From the NCBI GenBank assembly GCA_030550695.1, contig JAUQOX010000188.1, forward strand, positions 1-5,613: DNA of 5,613 nucleotides, in the 5' to 3' direction. The stretch comes from Gemmatimonadota bacterium. Lineage in GTDB: Bacteria; Gemmatimonadota; Gemmatimonadetes; Longimicrobiales; Gaopeijiaceae. A program made the position numbers and the translations under genes. Below the pieces are notes generated by a model. The model did no database searches. It worked only from the letters and a program-made list of their open reading frames with translations, and was not told the DNA's origin. Shown here in pieces: positions 1 through 5,290 of the stretch (the first letter of the stretch is position 1; each line of letters opens with the position of its first letter).

Positions 1-189
1 GGAATTCCCAATGGAAGAGCGGAGATCCAGGCCCGGGGTCCTGGAAGCGCCCGAAGGTTCCGCCGCCTTTCCCGTCCAGAACTCCACAAGGTTGTGATCA
101 GGCCGGACTTGAGGGCCCTCGAAGCCGGGCCCGGGCACGATGACCGAATCGAGCGGGGCCAACCCAACCGAGAAAGGAGCGGTCCTCAC
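1..189 (-). CDS. Possible start of an unidentified protein (partial, runs off the left edge), GTG start coupled to the lipoprotein gene
   Basis: From a GTG at 189-187 the minus strand stays open for all 63 codons to base 1. The start overlaps the TGA stop of the lipoprotein gene as GTGA, a common arrangement for translational coupling, and is preceded by GGGAGGTGA, a strong Shine-Dalgarno match that sits rather close to the start. About three quarters of the codons end in G or C, which suits coding sequence here. The visible protein begins MRTAPFSVGLAPLDSVIVPG and shows no signal peptide or membrane segment. The stretch from Leu-Asp-Ser-Val-Ile-Val through Leu-Val-Glu-Phe and Gly-Lys-Ala-Ala-Glu faintly recalls the start of a PAS sensor domain, but this is an impression and not an assignment. 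A 63-codon open frame can occur by chance in GC-rich DNA, so the gene itself is uncertain. Confidence 0.4.
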   Translation of the reverse strand, partial: MRTAPFSVGLAPLDSVIVPGPGFEGPQVRPDHNLVEFWTGKAAEPSGASRTPGLDLRSSIGNS

Positions 190-482
190 TCACCTCCCGT
201 GGGCTCGCAGTACCAGACACCCCCAATCCGAATGCAATTGGCGCCCCCCCCATCCCCCTCGTCATCCCCACCGTCGTTGGTGGTGTTGAACTGGGGAGAG
301 GTGGTGCACACCCATTGGCCCCCCTGGAAGGTGCACGTCTGCGTGGTGGAGGAAGCCAGCGCCAGCGAGGGTTCCACCCCGGAGGGGGCCGTGGGGTTCT
401 CCACGCACGAGGCGAACATCCCCAGGACCAGCAAGGTGATGGCCCCGGTCAGGGCGTTCCGGATGCGACGGCTGGTGATCAT
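186..482 (-). CDS. Small lipoprotein with two C-x3-GG-x-W-x-C motifs (98 aa), function unknown
   Basis: The ATG at 482-480 is chosen over an upstream ATG (557) because it has an ideal ribosome binding site, AGGAGGT, four bases before it, and because the protein then begins with a proper lipoprotein signal. Arg5, Arg6 and Arg8 precede a hydrophobic core (residues 10-24) and the lipobox Phe-Ala-Ser-Cys26. The -3 Phe is less usual than Leu. The protein is therefore expected to be lipidated at Cys26 and exported to the cell envelope. The mature part starts Cys-Val-Glu-Asn-Pro-Thr-Ala-Pro, a style I associate with Gemmatimonadota small lipoproteins. Two stretches share the exact spacing C-x3-G-G-x-W-x-C (Cys50-Cys59 and Cys83-Cys92). 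They are separated by an Asn/Thr stretch and an acidic Gly-rich linker (70-80). The paired cysteines could form disulfides or bind a ligand. It ends in the GTGA overlap with the next frame. No function is assigned. Confidence 0.8.
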   Translation of the reverse strand: MITSRRIRNALTGAITLLVLGMFASCVENPTAPSGVEPSLALASSTTQTCTFQGGQWVCTTSPQFNTTNDGGDDEGDGGGANCIRIGGVWYCEPTGGE

Positions 483-487
483 GGGCA

Positions 488-493
488 CCTCCT
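488..493 (-). promoter_or_regulatory. Ribosome binding site of the small lipoprotein
   Basis: On the minus strand AGGAGG (continuing into T at 487) lies just upstream of the ATG at 482. It is the strongest Shine-Dalgarno match on this side of the window and decides the start in favour of the 98-residue form. Confidence 0.8.
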
Positions 494-515
494 GAAGAAA
501 CCGGTTGCAACTCGG

Positions 516-535
516 GGCCGGCCCTTCCGCCGGCC
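516..535 (-). repeat. GC-rich inverted repeat in the probable leader of the lipoprotein gene
   Basis: GGCCGGC (516-522) and GCCGGCC (529-535) are perfect inverted copies around a six-base loop. If the promoter lies upstream in the 540-600 region, this forms a stable 7-bp hairpin in the 5' leader, about 30 bases before the ribosome binding site. It could modulate translation or mRNA stability. There is no U-run after it on either strand, so it is not a standard terminator. Confidence 0.45.
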
Positions 536-575
536 TTCGGTGTCTCCATGTATGCAACCCTCAGCCTTCCTGCGC

Positions 576-613
576 ATGGTGCATTTTGCACCATTTTGCA
601 CTACGACTTGCAC
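576..613. promoter_or_regulatory. TTTTGCAC repeat cluster, likely regulator-binding site upstream of the lipoprotein gene
   Basis: The 10-mer CATTTTGCAC occurs twice back to back (582-591 and 592-601). A related ACTTGCAC follows at 606-613, so the three GCAC cores are spaced 10 and 12 bases apart, about one helical turn. The first copy is also half of a perfect inverted repeat, ATGGTGCA-TTT-TGCACCAT (576-594). Its AT-rich, ordered structure stands out from the surrounding GC-rich DNA. The site lies about 95-130 bases upstream of the lipoprotein ATG, between it and the end of the hydrolase gene, so the natural reading is a multi-site operator or upstream activating sequence for the lipoprotein. 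The regulator cannot be named from the window. Confidence 0.55.
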
Positions 614-640
614 TAGATCCCCCCGGAGCCCGACCCGACC

Positions 641-673
641 CGGGTGAACCGGTATGCCCTAGGGGTTCACCCG
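641..673. terminator. Perfect 10-bp inverted repeat over the hydrolase stop codon, possible terminator or 3' end hairpin
   Basis: CGGGTGAACC (641-650) and GGTTCACCCG (664-673) are perfect inverted repeats around 13 bases. The hydrolase TAG (661-659) lies in the loop and the last sense codons form one arm. Its placement at the 3' end of the minus-strand unit suggests an RNA hairpin that ends or protects the transcript. No U-run follows in the minus-strand direction, so intrinsic termination of the usual type is not shown. A DNA-binding palindrome is the alternative. Confidence 0.5.
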
Positions 674-2053
674 CGCGATCCCCGGAGGGACCTTCTCCAC
701 CAACCCGAGGAAGGGTGGCCGCCACGGCTCTCCCGTTTTCCAACATCCCGGGGAACGGCGTCCCCGGAGCCCCGGGTGGGCCGGCGCAGGCCTGCCCCGT
801 TCCCCCATGAGGAACGCCGCGCTCAGCTTGATGACCCGGTTCATGGCGGGAAGCAGGCCATGGAGGTTCGCCACATGGCGGCCCAGGAAACGGTCGCGCA
901 ACTCCCAGTAACCGAAGTCTTCGGGGGAGACGCACACCAGCCTTGTGGGGTCCAGAAAGGGCGGAACGGCGGCCCGGTAGGGAACCGTCCCATCCCCGGT
1001 CTCCTCCAGATCTTCCACCACCTTCCCCCCCTCCACCACCGGCACCGGGTAACCGTTCTTGCGGTCCCGGGAACTCAACACGAAAAAGGGGCCTGCCTTG
1101 GGGCCCCGGTCCTGGATCTCCAACACCACCCGGGTCTTATCCCCCACCCCCACCACCGCCAACCAGTCGTGGGAAGTGAGCCCCACGTCGTCGAGGCGCA
1201 ACGAGCACGTTTCCTGGCGGAAGCGCCATCCCTCGTCCAGCATCCGCTGCATGAGATCCCGTGCCATCCGCATGCGCCCTTCCAGGCCCCCCTCGGGCGC
1301 CGATCCCGAAAGGCGTAGGTGTTCCGCAATGGACTCCACCACGCCTTTCTGCCAGAGCTCAGCGTGAAACAGGGACTCCGGGAGGCGCGACGAACCGGGG
1401 CTCAGCCGGATCCCCTCTTCGGGGATGAGGTGGTAGAGGGAGGGTGTGAGACGCGCCACCTCCCTTTCCCTGGAAGAAGGGGTGCCGCCCTCCAAGTCCG
1501 CCGTGCCGGTGATGATCTTGAGGACCGCCTCGAAGGATCCTCGGAACGGGGCTCCCAAGGTGATGACTTTCCTGACACGCCCGCCGCCGGCCCCCCGAGC
1601 CAGGTACCCTGTGATGAGAAGCCCTCCCATGGAGTGCCCCACTAGGTCCACCTGGCCGGTGTCCCGGCTGTAGGCTGGCCTCCCCCTGGCGTAGTGGCGC
1701 AACAGGCTGGTACGGGCTACCACCTCTTCCACGAAGCCTCCCAGCTCGTCCACCAGCTCCCCCAGGGGCCTCCGCCAATCGTAGGGAAAGAGGAACACCG
1801 GCCGGGGGCGGTCCTGGGAGGGGGAGAGGTCGTGCCGAAGCTCCCGCACGTACTCCCCATAAGGGATTTCGAAGGGGAGATCGGCCCGCACCATGGCCGG
1901 TTCGGCCTGTTCCAGGCGAAGGTCGTCGGGGTGGAGGGCCACCCGCCGGTAGTCCCGAGACCTTAGGCTCCAGATCGTCTCCGCACCCACCGGATAGAGG
2001 TCCCGGAGGGCCGTTGCCGTGATGCCGGGGACGACCACCACGGGGGGCCTCAA
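659..2053 (-). CDS. LCAT/PDAT-type alpha/beta-hydrolase (lipase, phospholipase or acyltransferase), 464 aa
   Basis: This is a serine hydrolase of the lecithin:cholesterol acyltransferase-like group, expected to cleave or transfer acyl groups of lipids; its substrate cannot be told from the sequence. The N-terminus opens with the first beta strand and the family motif Pro-x-Val-Val-Val-Val-Pro-Gly (4-10). Phe-Pro-Tyr-Asp-Trp-Arg-Arg (89-95) is characteristic of LCAT/PDAT proteins. Gly-His-Ser141-Met-Gly-Gly is the nucleophile elbow, Gly-Asp354-Gly-Thr-Val-Pro the usual acid motif, and His393 (in Gly-Arg-His-Val-Ala-Asn-Leu) the likely catalytic His. The start is a TTG at 2053-2051 with GGAGGAG six bases upstream; no ATG or GTG occurs in frame back to the preceding stop. 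With this start there is no signal peptide, so a cytoplasmic location is the default. The last 45 residues are rich in Pro, Gly and Arg and lie outside the recognisable fold. It follows the secreted-protein gene by 81 bases and is probably cotranscribed with it. Confidence 0.88.
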   Translation of the reverse strand: MRPPVVVVPGITATALRDLYPVGAETIWSLRSRDYRRVALHPDDLRLEQAEPAMVRADLPFEIPYGEYVRELRHDLSPSQDRPRPVFLFPYDWRRPLGELVDELGGFVEEVVARTSLLRHYARGRPAYSRDTGQVDLVGHSMGGLLITGYLARGAGGGRVRKVITLGAPFRGSFEAVLKIITGTADLEGGTPSSREREVARLTPSLYHLIPEEGIRLSPGSSRLPESLFHAELWQKGVVESIAEHLRLSGSAPEGGLEGRMRMARDLMQRMLDEGWRFRQETCSLRLDDVGLTSHDWLAVVGVGDKTRVVLEIQDRGPKAGPFFVLSSRDRKNGYPVPVVEGGKVVEDLEETGDGTVPYRAAVPPFLDPTRLVCVSPEDFGYWELRDRFLGRHVANLHGLLPAMNRVIKLSAAFLMGERGRPAPAHPGLRGRRSPGCWKTGEPWRPPFLGLVEKVPPGIARVNP

Positions 2054-2061
2054 CGGCGGCT

Positions 2062-2068
2062 CCTCCGG
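2062..2068 (-). promoter_or_regulatory. Ribosome binding site for the TTG start of the hydrolase
   Basis: On the minus strand CGGAGGAG precedes the TTG at 2053 with six bases between. This supports the rare TTG as the true start, together with the position of the first beta strand immediately after it. A second AGGAGG overlaps the upstream gene's stop region (about 2129-2134) but has no standard start codon at the right distance. Confidence 0.6.
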
Positions 2069-2134
2069 GAAGGTGGCGACAAGGGGCGGTACATCGGGAG
2101 TGTCGTCTGCGGGGGTGACTTCAGCTAGGCCTCC

Positions 2135-3088
2135 TCAATCGACGAGCCGAAGCTCCAGGGTAGAAAAGACGGCCAGAGGGGTTCCCAGGACGGTGAGGGA
2201 AAGGTCGTTCCGCAGTTCCCATTCCAGCAGGACCCCCCGGTCCAGGTCTAGGCGCAGTCGGACCTTCCCCGGCGCTTGGACAACCCGGCCGATCTCCGGG
2301 GGCAGGGCAAGGTCAGGCGCCACAGACAAGGTCAGTTCCCCTTCCACCACCGCCGTGCGACGACCTTGGAACTCCTCCAGTCCCGCCAGGAAATAGCGGG
2401 CCCCGAAACTGGCCGACCCGGCCCCCGACGCCGTGACCGACGAGGTGTTCTCCCACGAGCCCCCCAGGGCCACCGAGTCTCGGGGCCAAGGGGCTATGCT
2501 GAAGGGGGAGATTCCGCCGTCCAAGAGAAGCCGGGCCAAGCCGGCCATCACCTCCAGTCCCCCGAGGGCGGCACCCGGCGGGGGAAAGGGGGGGATCTGC
2601 CCCTCCCCTCCCCCCGGAGGTGGGCCCTGGGTTTCGGGGAGGGGGGTTCCGTCGGCCCGGACCAGCCGCTCTGTTTCCCGCCCCACCAACTCAGCCAGCC
2701 TTGCCGCCTGGCCCCCTTGGGGCGCCGGGTCCCGCCTGCTGTCGTAGCGCTCCACGCCCAGGGGGGTGGAAGCATCCAATTCGATGCTCTCCACGGTGGT
2801 TCGAAGCCTGAACAGGCCAGGCTCGTCGGCTGCGGAAACCCGGTGCCGCACCACCGCGCGGAAAAACTGGTTCACGCCGCCCAACCCAGGGACAGGTTCC
2901 ATCCGGAGGGTTTGGGACACCTCGTAACGCAGGTCCATCCCGGCCTCGATACGGGTCTGGAGCCAAAGCCGTTGCGCCGCTACGGGCAAGGGAAGAAGCA
3001 CAACCCACAGCACGGTCCCAACGACCGGCCAGGTCACAGACGGGTGCCTGCCGGGGCGCAGAGGAGAGGCAAACGGGGACGACCGCAT
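2135..3088 (-). CDS. Secreted protein of unknown function, about 317 aa, upstream of the hydrolase
   Basis: I place the start at the ATG at 3088, residue 64 of the longest frame, because the protein then has a recognisable signal peptide: Arg2, Arg11 and Arg14, a hydrophobic core (about 20-36) and Val-Ala-Ala38 before Gln39. The longer version adds a Pro/Gly-rich stretch that does not look like protein. There is no clear ribosome binding site before this ATG, so the start is not certain. The mature part looks beta-rich, with alternating hydrophobic residues, a Pro/Gly-rich loop near 155-175 and a later segment with Gly-Gly-Ser-Trp, then Tyr-Phe-Leu-Ala-Gly-Leu-Glu and a Gly-Arg-Arg-Thr turn. 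That pattern recalls uncharacterised exported families such as DUF6263, but this is a weak resemblance. No cysteines, catalytic motif or membrane anchor are apparent in the mature part. It probably acts in the periplasm or outside the cell. Its tandem position with the LCAT-type hydrolase suggests a shared role, which is inference only. Confidence 0.75.
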   Translation of the reverse strand: MRSSPFASPLRPGRHPSVTWPVVGTVLWVVLLPLPVAAQRLWLQTRIEAGMDLRYEVSQTLRMEPVPGLGGVNQFFRAVVRHRVSAADEPGLFRLRTTVESIELDASTPLGVERYDSRRDPAPQGGQAARLAELVGRETERLVRADGTPLPETQGPPPGGGEGQIPPFPPPGAALGGLEVMAGLARLLLDGGISPFSIAPWPRDSVALGGSWENTSSVTASGAGSASFGARYFLAGLEEFQGRRTAVVEGELTLSVAPDLALPPEIGRVVQAPGKVRLRLDLDRGVLLEWELRNDLSLTVLGTPLAVFSTLELRLVD

Positions 3089-3324
3089 GGGGTAGCTCGC
3101 CGACGAGGGGTGCGCCGATCCTTCCCGCGCCTCTCCCCCACCCCTCTTGACGTCCGCCAAGGGGGGAGAGGGCGGGTCCGCGAGAAGGTTAAGGTTCGCC
3201 TTGAGAAAGGGAAAGATCCGAGGAGCCGGCCTGGGGTAGGGAGCGCGGGATCCGCCTGGGGCTGAAGCAGGGGTCACGCCCCCTTTCGAGGTCCTTCCGG
3301 CGGGCCCGTACCCTGGTTGCCGAA

Positions 3325-3335
3325 CCTCGGCGAGG
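3325..3335. repeat. Short palindrome between the candidate promoter elements of the amidohydrolase
   Basis: CCTCG-G-CGAGG is a perfect 5-bp inverted repeat with a one-base centre. It lies between the weak -35-like and -10-like elements, a typical place for a repressor operator. It is short enough to arise by chance in this base composition. Confidence 0.25.
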
Positions 3336-3360
3336 CCGATAAATCCTTTGGGAAGCCCGT

Positions 3361-3382
3361 CGGGCCACCCGTGGGTGGTCCG
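3361..3382 (+). repeat. Hairpin-forming inverted repeat in the amidohydrolase leader
   Basis: Bases 3361-3370 pair with 3373-3382, ten pairs with one G-U in RNA, around the core CCACCC-GT-GGGTGG. The innermost pairs must open to form a loop. It lies 32 bases before the ATG at 3415 and so probably within the 5' leader, where it could affect translation or serve as an operator in DNA. No U-run follows. Confidence 0.4.
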
Positions 3383-3414
3383 CCCGCCTTCCCTCCCGGA
3401 CGGGGAGACCTGCC

Positions 3415-5118
3415 ATGTTGCGCCGCGTTTTCTTCCTGGTGATTCTGGCCCTGGCCCCAGGATGGGTGGGGGGATGCGCCCCCCGCCATGAGGGCCCCCC
3501 CGCAGATCTGGTGATCCTCAACGCCAAGGTTTTCACCGTGGATCCGGAGCGTCCTTGGGCTGAAGCCGTGGCCGCAAGGGGGGAGTTCATCGTGGCCGTG
3601 GGGAAGAACCGGCACATCCGACGTCATATCGGCCCCAACACCGAGATCGTGGATGCCGCCGGCCGCCTCCTCATCCCCGGCTTCAACGACGCCCACGCCC
3701 ACTACGGGCCGTTGGACCCCGACTACATCGACCTGCGGTACGTCTCGGACAAGAACGTCATCGCCCAGCGGGTGAAGGAGCAGGTGGCCCGGGCCCGCCC
3801 CGGCGAACTCATCCGGGGGGGGAGGTGGGACCACGAGCTGTTCCCCGACAAGCAGTGGCCCACCAAGGAGCTCCTGGACTCGGTGGCTCCGGACAACCCC
3901 GTAGTCCTGTCCAGGGCCGACGGCCACTCGACGCTGGTGAACAGCTACGTGATCCGGGCCTCGGGGATCACCCGGGAAACCCCCGACCCGCCCGGCGGCG
4001 AGATCCAGAGGGATCCCGTCACCGGCGAGCCCACGGGGATCTTCAAAGAAACGGCTCGCCGGCTCCTCCGCTACAACGCCGTGCCCGTCCAGCGCACCCC
4101 TGAGGAAGAGGCGGCTCGGCGGAGGGAGGGGTGGGAGGCCATGCTGGAGCTGACCCGCCGGCTGGGGGTCACCAGCATCCAGCACCCGGGGGGGGGAGAT
4201 CCGGAGGAGTACCAACGCCTGTTGGACGAAGGGGTCCTCACCGTGCGGGTGGACGTGGCGGGGAGCCTGACCGCCGACCCCGAGCGGTTGGATCGTTACG
4301 AAGGGCTTCGGCGCCGGTATCCTCCCGAAGGGAACTGGATCCGCTTTGGTTACCTGAAGGGGTTCATGGACGGTACGTTGGGTTCGGGGACGGCCATGTT
4401 CCTGGAACCCTATGACGACGACCCCTCCACCCGCGGCCTGCCTCAGATGTCCAAAGAAGAGGTGGAGGCCCGGGTTCTGGCGGCCGACGCTCGAGGGTTC
4501 CAGATCGGGATCCACGCCATCGGAGACGAAGCCAATCGGTGGGTTCTCGATGCCTATCAGAAGGCCCGGGAGGTGAACGGCCCCCGGGACAGTCGCCACC
4601 GCATCGAGCACGCCCAAGTGCTCGCCCCCGCCGATATTCCCCGCTTTGCCGAGCTGGGGGTGGTGGCCTCCATGCAGCCCACCCACTGCATTACCGACAA
4701 GCGCTTTGCCGAGAAACGCATCGGAGCCGAGCGGAGCCGGTGGGCCTACGCCTGGCGGAGCCTCCTGGAGGCCGGCGCCAAGATCGCCTTCGGCACGGAC
4801 TACGCGGTGGAACCCCTGAACCCGATGGAGGGGCTTTACGCTGCGGTGACCCGGAAGGACCGAGGGGGCGAAGAGGGGCCGGGATGGTTCCCGGAGGAGA
4901 AGCTCACCGTGGGCGAAGCCATCGAGCTGTATACCCTGGGATCGGCCTATGCCCAGTTCATGGAGGACCGGAAAGGACGGATCCGGGAGGGGTACCTGGC
5001 CGATCTCGTCATGGTGGACCGGGACCTCTTCACGGTCCCCGAGCCGGAAATCCTCCGGGCCCAAGTGGACCTCACCGTGGTGGGAGGGAGAGTGGTGCAC
5101 CGTAGAGAGGGTTCCTAG
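3415..5118 (+). CDS. Lipoprotein-type metal-dependent amidohydrolase, YtcJ / Amidohydro_3 family (567 aa)
   Basis: This is a predicted metal-dependent hydrolase of C-N bonds in amides or related compounds. Characterised relatives include N-substituted formamide deformylase, but the substrate here is unknown. The N-terminus is a lipoprotein signal: Arg3-Arg4, hydrophobic residues 5-17 and the lipobox Val-Gly-Gly-Cys21, so the enzyme is expected to be exported and lipid-anchored. A small beta domain (30-88) precedes the barrel, whose first strand gives Asp-Ala-His94-Ala-His96. Asp-Gly-His171-Ser with Val-Asn-Ser is typical of the family. Lys315 before Asp-Gly-Thr-Leu-Gly-Ser, His367-Ala-Ile-Gly-Asp, Arg-Ile-Glu-His399 and Thr-Asp462 complete the expected metal-site and catalytic set, and no key residue appears missing. 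The C-terminal segment (520-560) returns to the beta domain with Gly-Tyr-Leu-Ala-Asp-Leu and Val-Val-Gly-Gly-Arg-Val-Val. Length is normal for the family. GGGGAGA six bases before the ATG supports the start. Confidence 0.93.
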   Translation: MLRRVFFLVILALAPGWVGGCAPRHEGPPADLVILNAKVFTVDPERPWAEAVAARGEFIVAVGKNRHIRRHIGPNTEIVDAAGRLLIPGFNDAHAHYGPLDPDYIDLRYVSDKNVIAQRVKEQVARARPGELIRGGRWDHELFPDKQWPTKELLDSVAPDNPVVLSRADGHSTLVNSYVIRASGITRETPDPPGGEIQRDPVTGEPTGIFKETARRLLRYNAVPVQRTPEEEAARRREGWEAMLELTRRLGVTSIQHPGGGDPEEYQRLLDEGVLTVRVDVAGSLTADPERLDRYEGLRRRYPPEGNWIRFGYLKGFMDGTLGSGTAMFLEPYDDDPSTRGLPQMSKEEVEARVLAADARGFQIGIHAIGDEANRWVLDAYQKAREVNGPRDSRHRIEHAQVLAPADIPRFAELGVVASMQPTHCITDKRFAEKRIGAERSRWAYAWRSLLEAGAKIAFGTDYAVEPLNPMEGLYAAVTRKDRGGEEGPGWFPEEKLTVGEAIELYTLGSAYAQFMEDRKGRIREGYLADLVMVDRDLFTVPEPEILRAQVDLTVVGGRVVHRREGS

Positions 5119-5290
5119 GAGCCGAACGGGGCGACAGATCCATGCGGGGGGCGGTACGAGGCGCCGGCGACGTGGGCACTACCCCTGGCGTGCGAAATGA
5201 ATCACGCCATAGTATGTTGACAAGGTTGCGTGCCTTTTTTCACCCACCCCCAACCGCCGCGACCGGGGTCGCTGCAAGGAGAGATTGCCC
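5119..5290 (+). promoter_or_regulatory. Intergenic region with candidate promoter and operator for citrate synthase
   Basis: The gap holds TAGTAT (5210-5215), which could be a -10 element, and a perfect TTGACA (5217-5222), which could be a -35 element. The two cannot belong to one promoter in this order, and no good -10 follows TTGACA at 17 bases. TGGCGT (5186-5191) and ACGCCA (5204-5209) form a perfect 6-bp inverted repeat over a 12-base centre, ending right at TAGTAT, so it would be well placed as an operator. A six-T run (5235-5240) follows only a weak 4-bp stem. Ribosome binding site AAGGAGAG (from 5276) lies seven bases before the citrate synthase ATG. Confidence 0.45.

Larger units (their letters stand above)
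3089..3414. promoter_or_regulatory. Divergent intergenic region between the secreted-protein gene and the amidohydrolase
   Basis: These 326 bases separate two divergent genes and should hold promoters for both. Toward the amidohydrolase there is a weak candidate, TTGCCG (3317-3322) and GATAAAT (3338-3344), with a 15-base spacer that is shorter than ideal. Toward the secreted protein no convincing promoter is visible; a tandem AAGGTT repeat (3185-3196) is the only local feature. The minus-strand open frame continues up to 3277, but its translation across this region is low-complexity and Pro/Gly-rich, so I treat it as non-coding. Confidence 0.45.

Noticed and set aside
505..572. Sigma-54 (-24/-12) promoter on the minus strand for the lipoprotein
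   Set aside because: Two GG...TTGCA candidates exist, but the gap between GG and GC is nine bases in both rather than the required ten.
576..613. CRISPR array or origin iterons
   Set aside because: Only two exact 10-base copies and one partial copy occur, with no spacers and no replication gene nearby.
94..647. Plus-strand open frames (94-495 and 315-647) across the lipoprotein region
   Set aside because: They overlap a minus-strand gene with an ideal ribosome binding site and lipobox, and they lack ribosome binding sites and domain character of their own.
2051..2095. Leader peptide of 14 codons (ATG on the minus strand at about 2094) ending as TTGA over the hydrolase TTG
   Set aside because: There is no proper ribosome binding site for it and the Arg/Pro/Ser-rich product looks like an out-of-frame translation.
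2276..3265. A 329-codon plus-strand open frame opposite the secreted-protein gene
   Set aside because: Its translation is Arg/Gly/Pro-rich low-complexity sequence, while the opposite strand gives a signal peptide and a plausible mature protein.
3089..3277. A 63-residue N-terminal extension of the secreted protein
   Set aside because: The extension is Pro/Gly/Arg-rich and would bury the signal peptide inside the protein.
3274..5100. A 608-codon open frame on the minus strand opposite the amidohydrolase
   Set aside because: It is rich in Gly, Pro, His and Val without a recognisable domain and mirrors the strongly supported plus-strand gene. Such shadows are expected opposite GC-rich genes.
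5222..5240. Intrinsic terminator of the amidohydrolase (AAGG...CCTT then a T run)
   Set aside because: The stem is only four weak base pairs, too unstable for a confident call despite the six-T run.
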